64,000 nt of DNA, from NCBI RefSeq assembly GCF_000829195.1, contig NZ_AP013294.1, positions 248,001-312,000 of the forward strand, in the 5' to 3' direction. The number at the start of each line of letters is the position of its first letter. Position 1 is the first letter of the stretch. Both the position numbers and the translations under genes were made by a program. The stretch is from Bacillus sp. OxB-1 (GTDB lineage: Bacteria; Bacillota; Bacilli; Bacillales_A; Planococcaceae). The notes beneath the pieces are model-generated. The model ran no database searches. It was given only the letters and a program-made list of their open reading frames with translations, and had not been told where the DNA came from. This document shows positions 62,586 to 64,000 of the stretch, in pieces.

Positions 62586-62819
62586 ATTACCACCACAGAT
62601 TTAAGGAGATATAGTGCACCGGCCCGTGCTTCCAAAGCATGGAAGATCCTTTTTCATCGCCGGACCGCTGTGGAACGTGTTAATGCTTATCTGAAAGAGT
62701 TCTTTCAATTGAATAACGTCCGCTATCGGACAGGAAAACGCGCGAAAGTTCACTTCGACTTACACGTGCTTATTTACAACGCTTCAAAACTCGCTGCCGA
62801 TCGAATCGGCGCAGTTTGA
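62586..62819 (+). pseudogene. DDE transposase, C-terminal remnant
   Basis: About 77 codons remain, in one frame without a start: YSAPARASKAWKILFHRRTA followed by VERVNAYLKEFFQLNNVRYR, then GKRAKVHFDLHVLIYNASKL and a stop at 62817. The RRTAVERVNAYLKEFF segment with its Glu is the typical last catalytic part of IS4/IS1182-like DDE transposases. The rest of the element is gone. Confidence 0.75.
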
Positions 62820-62901
62820 GCCAAGTTCAAGCAGCATGATTTCTGTTTTTTTAAATACAATCCACAAATTCTGCTCTTGTTTGTATTTTTAAAAAGAGGA
62901 A

Positions 62902-63230
62902 TTATGAAATTGATTCAGGTAAATAAATAAAAGTGAAACCATCCAATATATACTTTGAAATATCATTTGTTTCAACTAGTTCTTTAACTTCGGTAATTGG
63001 TAAATGTTCAAACAAGTAATTTAGATTAATTTCTTCAGATGTAGAATTATTTAAGAAAGAAATAATATTTTTTTCTATTGATATACGGTTAACAAGAATC
63101 TTTAAAAAGTACATTCAATTGTTTTATTTCCGACTGTTACGGTTCTATTAACTAAATCAGGAGAGTTAGATAATTGTTTTTTAATACTTTCAACATCAAT
63201 TTGCTTAGCCTGTTTTTTTAAAAAATTCAC
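62902..63230 (-). pseudogene. GerA-type germinant receptor A subunit, remnant
   Basis: From a GTG at 63230 (AAGGG ahead) the frame reads KQLSNSPDLVNRTVTVGNKT and stops at a TAA in a T run; one frame over it continues ILVNRISIEKNIISFLNN to LDGFTFIYLPES at 62902. The order matches the N-terminal soluble domain of GerAA/GerKA proteins (about 500 residues), joined by a frameshift at about 63110 and cut off after some 105 residues. The transposase remnant lies immediately beyond. Confidence 0.55.
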
Positions 63231-63367
63231 ATAAATATCCCTTATAATCCAAATTTAACCTTTAATATTTTTCACAATATAAAATTTCTTATACACATAA
63301 CTTTCCTTGTATATTTTTTAATTCCAAGAACAAAATACATGTAATAAAAAAACAAGGAGTGATTTGT

Positions 63368-63808
63368 ATGTCATTAACACCGTATGATCCATTTAGACAA
63401 CTAGCAAATATGCGAAGAAATTTTGACCGTTTTTTCTCTGACTTCCCTCTAGATCTTGGGATGGAAAACAATAATTTTGGTAGTATCAGAGTTGATGTGC
63501 ATGAAACTGAAAATGAAGTAATTGCTTCATGTGATATTCCAGGTCTTGAGAAAAAGGAAGATGTAAATATTGATATTGAAAATAATATGTTAAGCATCAA
63601 CGGTACCATCAATAAAACAAATGAGATTAAAGAAGAAAGTATGTATAGAAAAGAACGCTATACAGGTAGCTTTCATAGGACTGTATCCTTGCCAAGCCCT
63701 GTATCTAATGAGGGAGTAAAAGCAACCTATAAGAACGGTGTTCTTGAAGTCAGAATGCCAAAGAAAACAAATGATAACAAAAAGAAAATTGATGTAGACT
63801 TTCACTAA
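63368..63808 (+). CDS. Hsp20 small heat-shock protein
   Basis: A 146-residue alpha-crystallin-type chaperone. The N-terminal YDPFRQLANMRRNFDRFFSD is followed by the crystallin domain (about 42-135: IRVDVHETENEVIASCDIPG, then GSFHRTVSLP and the end VRMPKK with the I/V-x-V-like tail). It holds unfolding proteins as an oligomer. AAGGAGTGATTTGT leads to the ATG at 63368. It is A+T-rich like the island preceding it, so it may have been acquired together. No CIRCE element was seen upstream. Confidence 0.92.
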   Translation: MSLTPYDPFRQLANMRRNFDRFFSDFPLDLGMENNNFGSIRVDVHETENEVIASCDIPGLEKKEDVNIDIENNMLSINGTINKTNEIKEESMYRKERYTGSFHRTVSLPSPVSNEGVKATYKNGVLEVRMPKKTNDNKKKIDVDFH

Positions 63809-63876
63809 ATGAGTAAACTATTACCTGTTATGTAAGCCCGTAATATAAAAACGCCCTTGAAGGCGCACAGCTGCAC

Positions 63877-63922
63877 AAATAGCCCTGGCATTCGAGTTTT
63901 TTACGAATGCAGGGCTATTTTC
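63877..63922. terminator. Terminator hairpin near the right edge
   Basis: AAATAGCCCTGGCATTCG pairs with CGAATGCAGGGCTATTT (one bulge). It can serve the gene running in from the right edge on the minus strand and the Hsp20 gene. Confidence 0.75.
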
Positions 63923-64000
63923 TTCCGCAGGAAAGGCGGATGTTCTTAGACCAGGGCAAATATTTGTCCAACAGGTCGGGGTCCTGCTGGAAGTTCAAAT
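63915..64000 (-). CDS. Partial gene, last 28 codons
   Basis: The frame enters from the right edge and ends in a TAG at 63915; it encodes FQQDPDLLDKYLPWSKNIRL plus a short Cys/Arg end. The LPW-S-x-x-I style end recalls some transposase C-termini, but 28 residues are not enough for a firm call. Confidence 0.35.
   Translation of the reverse strand, partial: LNFQQDPDLLDKYLPWSKNIRLSCGRK

Overview
The window reads as a chromosomal stretch of a spore-forming Gram-positive rod of the family Planococcaceae, most likely Sporosarcina or a close relative. Evidence: the yfhP, yfhH, recX, yfhF-type block is arranged much as in Bacillus; a pdaA spore-cortex gene and a gerA-type remnant imply sporulation; ribosome binding sites are strong AGGAGG types; and a FemX plus D-amino-acid ligase plus racemase group fits the L-Lys peptidoglycan with D-Asp or D-Glu bridges known from this family. 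Genus assignment is inference.

Layout. 0-20 kb: housekeeping genes (RecX, class I fumarase, a PfeT-type iron-efflux ATPase with PerR/Fur-like sites, YihY, a Na+/alanine symporter, MotAB behind a sigma-D-like promoter, an M29 aminopeptidase, carbonic anhydrase, a ThiT thiamine transporter under a clear TPP riboswitch, methionine aminopeptidase). 20-25 kb: a DEAD-box helicase, then the likely cell-wall bridge genes. 25-30 kb: two chemoreceptors and heme O synthase. 30-33 kb: a polar amino acid ABC importer. 33-40 kb: a LIV-type ABC importer with a long-chain acyl-CoA ligase inside the operon, behind a sigma-A promoter with a cre-like site and an 18-bp palindrome. 40-53 kb: an RsbR/STAS protein, an FtsH paralogue, hydrolases, a LysM-3D wall protein, a third chemoreceptor, SEC-C and SWIM proteins and a two-repeat lipoprotein.

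53-64 kb is a degraded, mobile region: a broken IS110 transposase, a 46-bp perfect palindrome, the second copy of a 200-bp dispersed element (first copy at 514), a truncated symporter gene, a quinone/electrophile-stress group with two near-identical MhqR-like operators, a frameshifted phoU, an A+T-rich run of immunity-like small genes, remnants of a transposase and a gerA gene, and an Hsp20 gene.

The observations most worth following are the bridge locus (21.7-24.9 kb), the transporter/acyl-CoA ligase operon (32.9-40 kb), the paired MhqR-like operators, the non-coding repeats (200-bp element and the 20-bp tandem array at 6.6 kb), the multi-hairpin 3' region at 44.5 kb, and several small genes that ordinary length cut-offs would miss (15535, 19437, 58406). 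No intact rRNA, tRNA or CRISPR array was seen.
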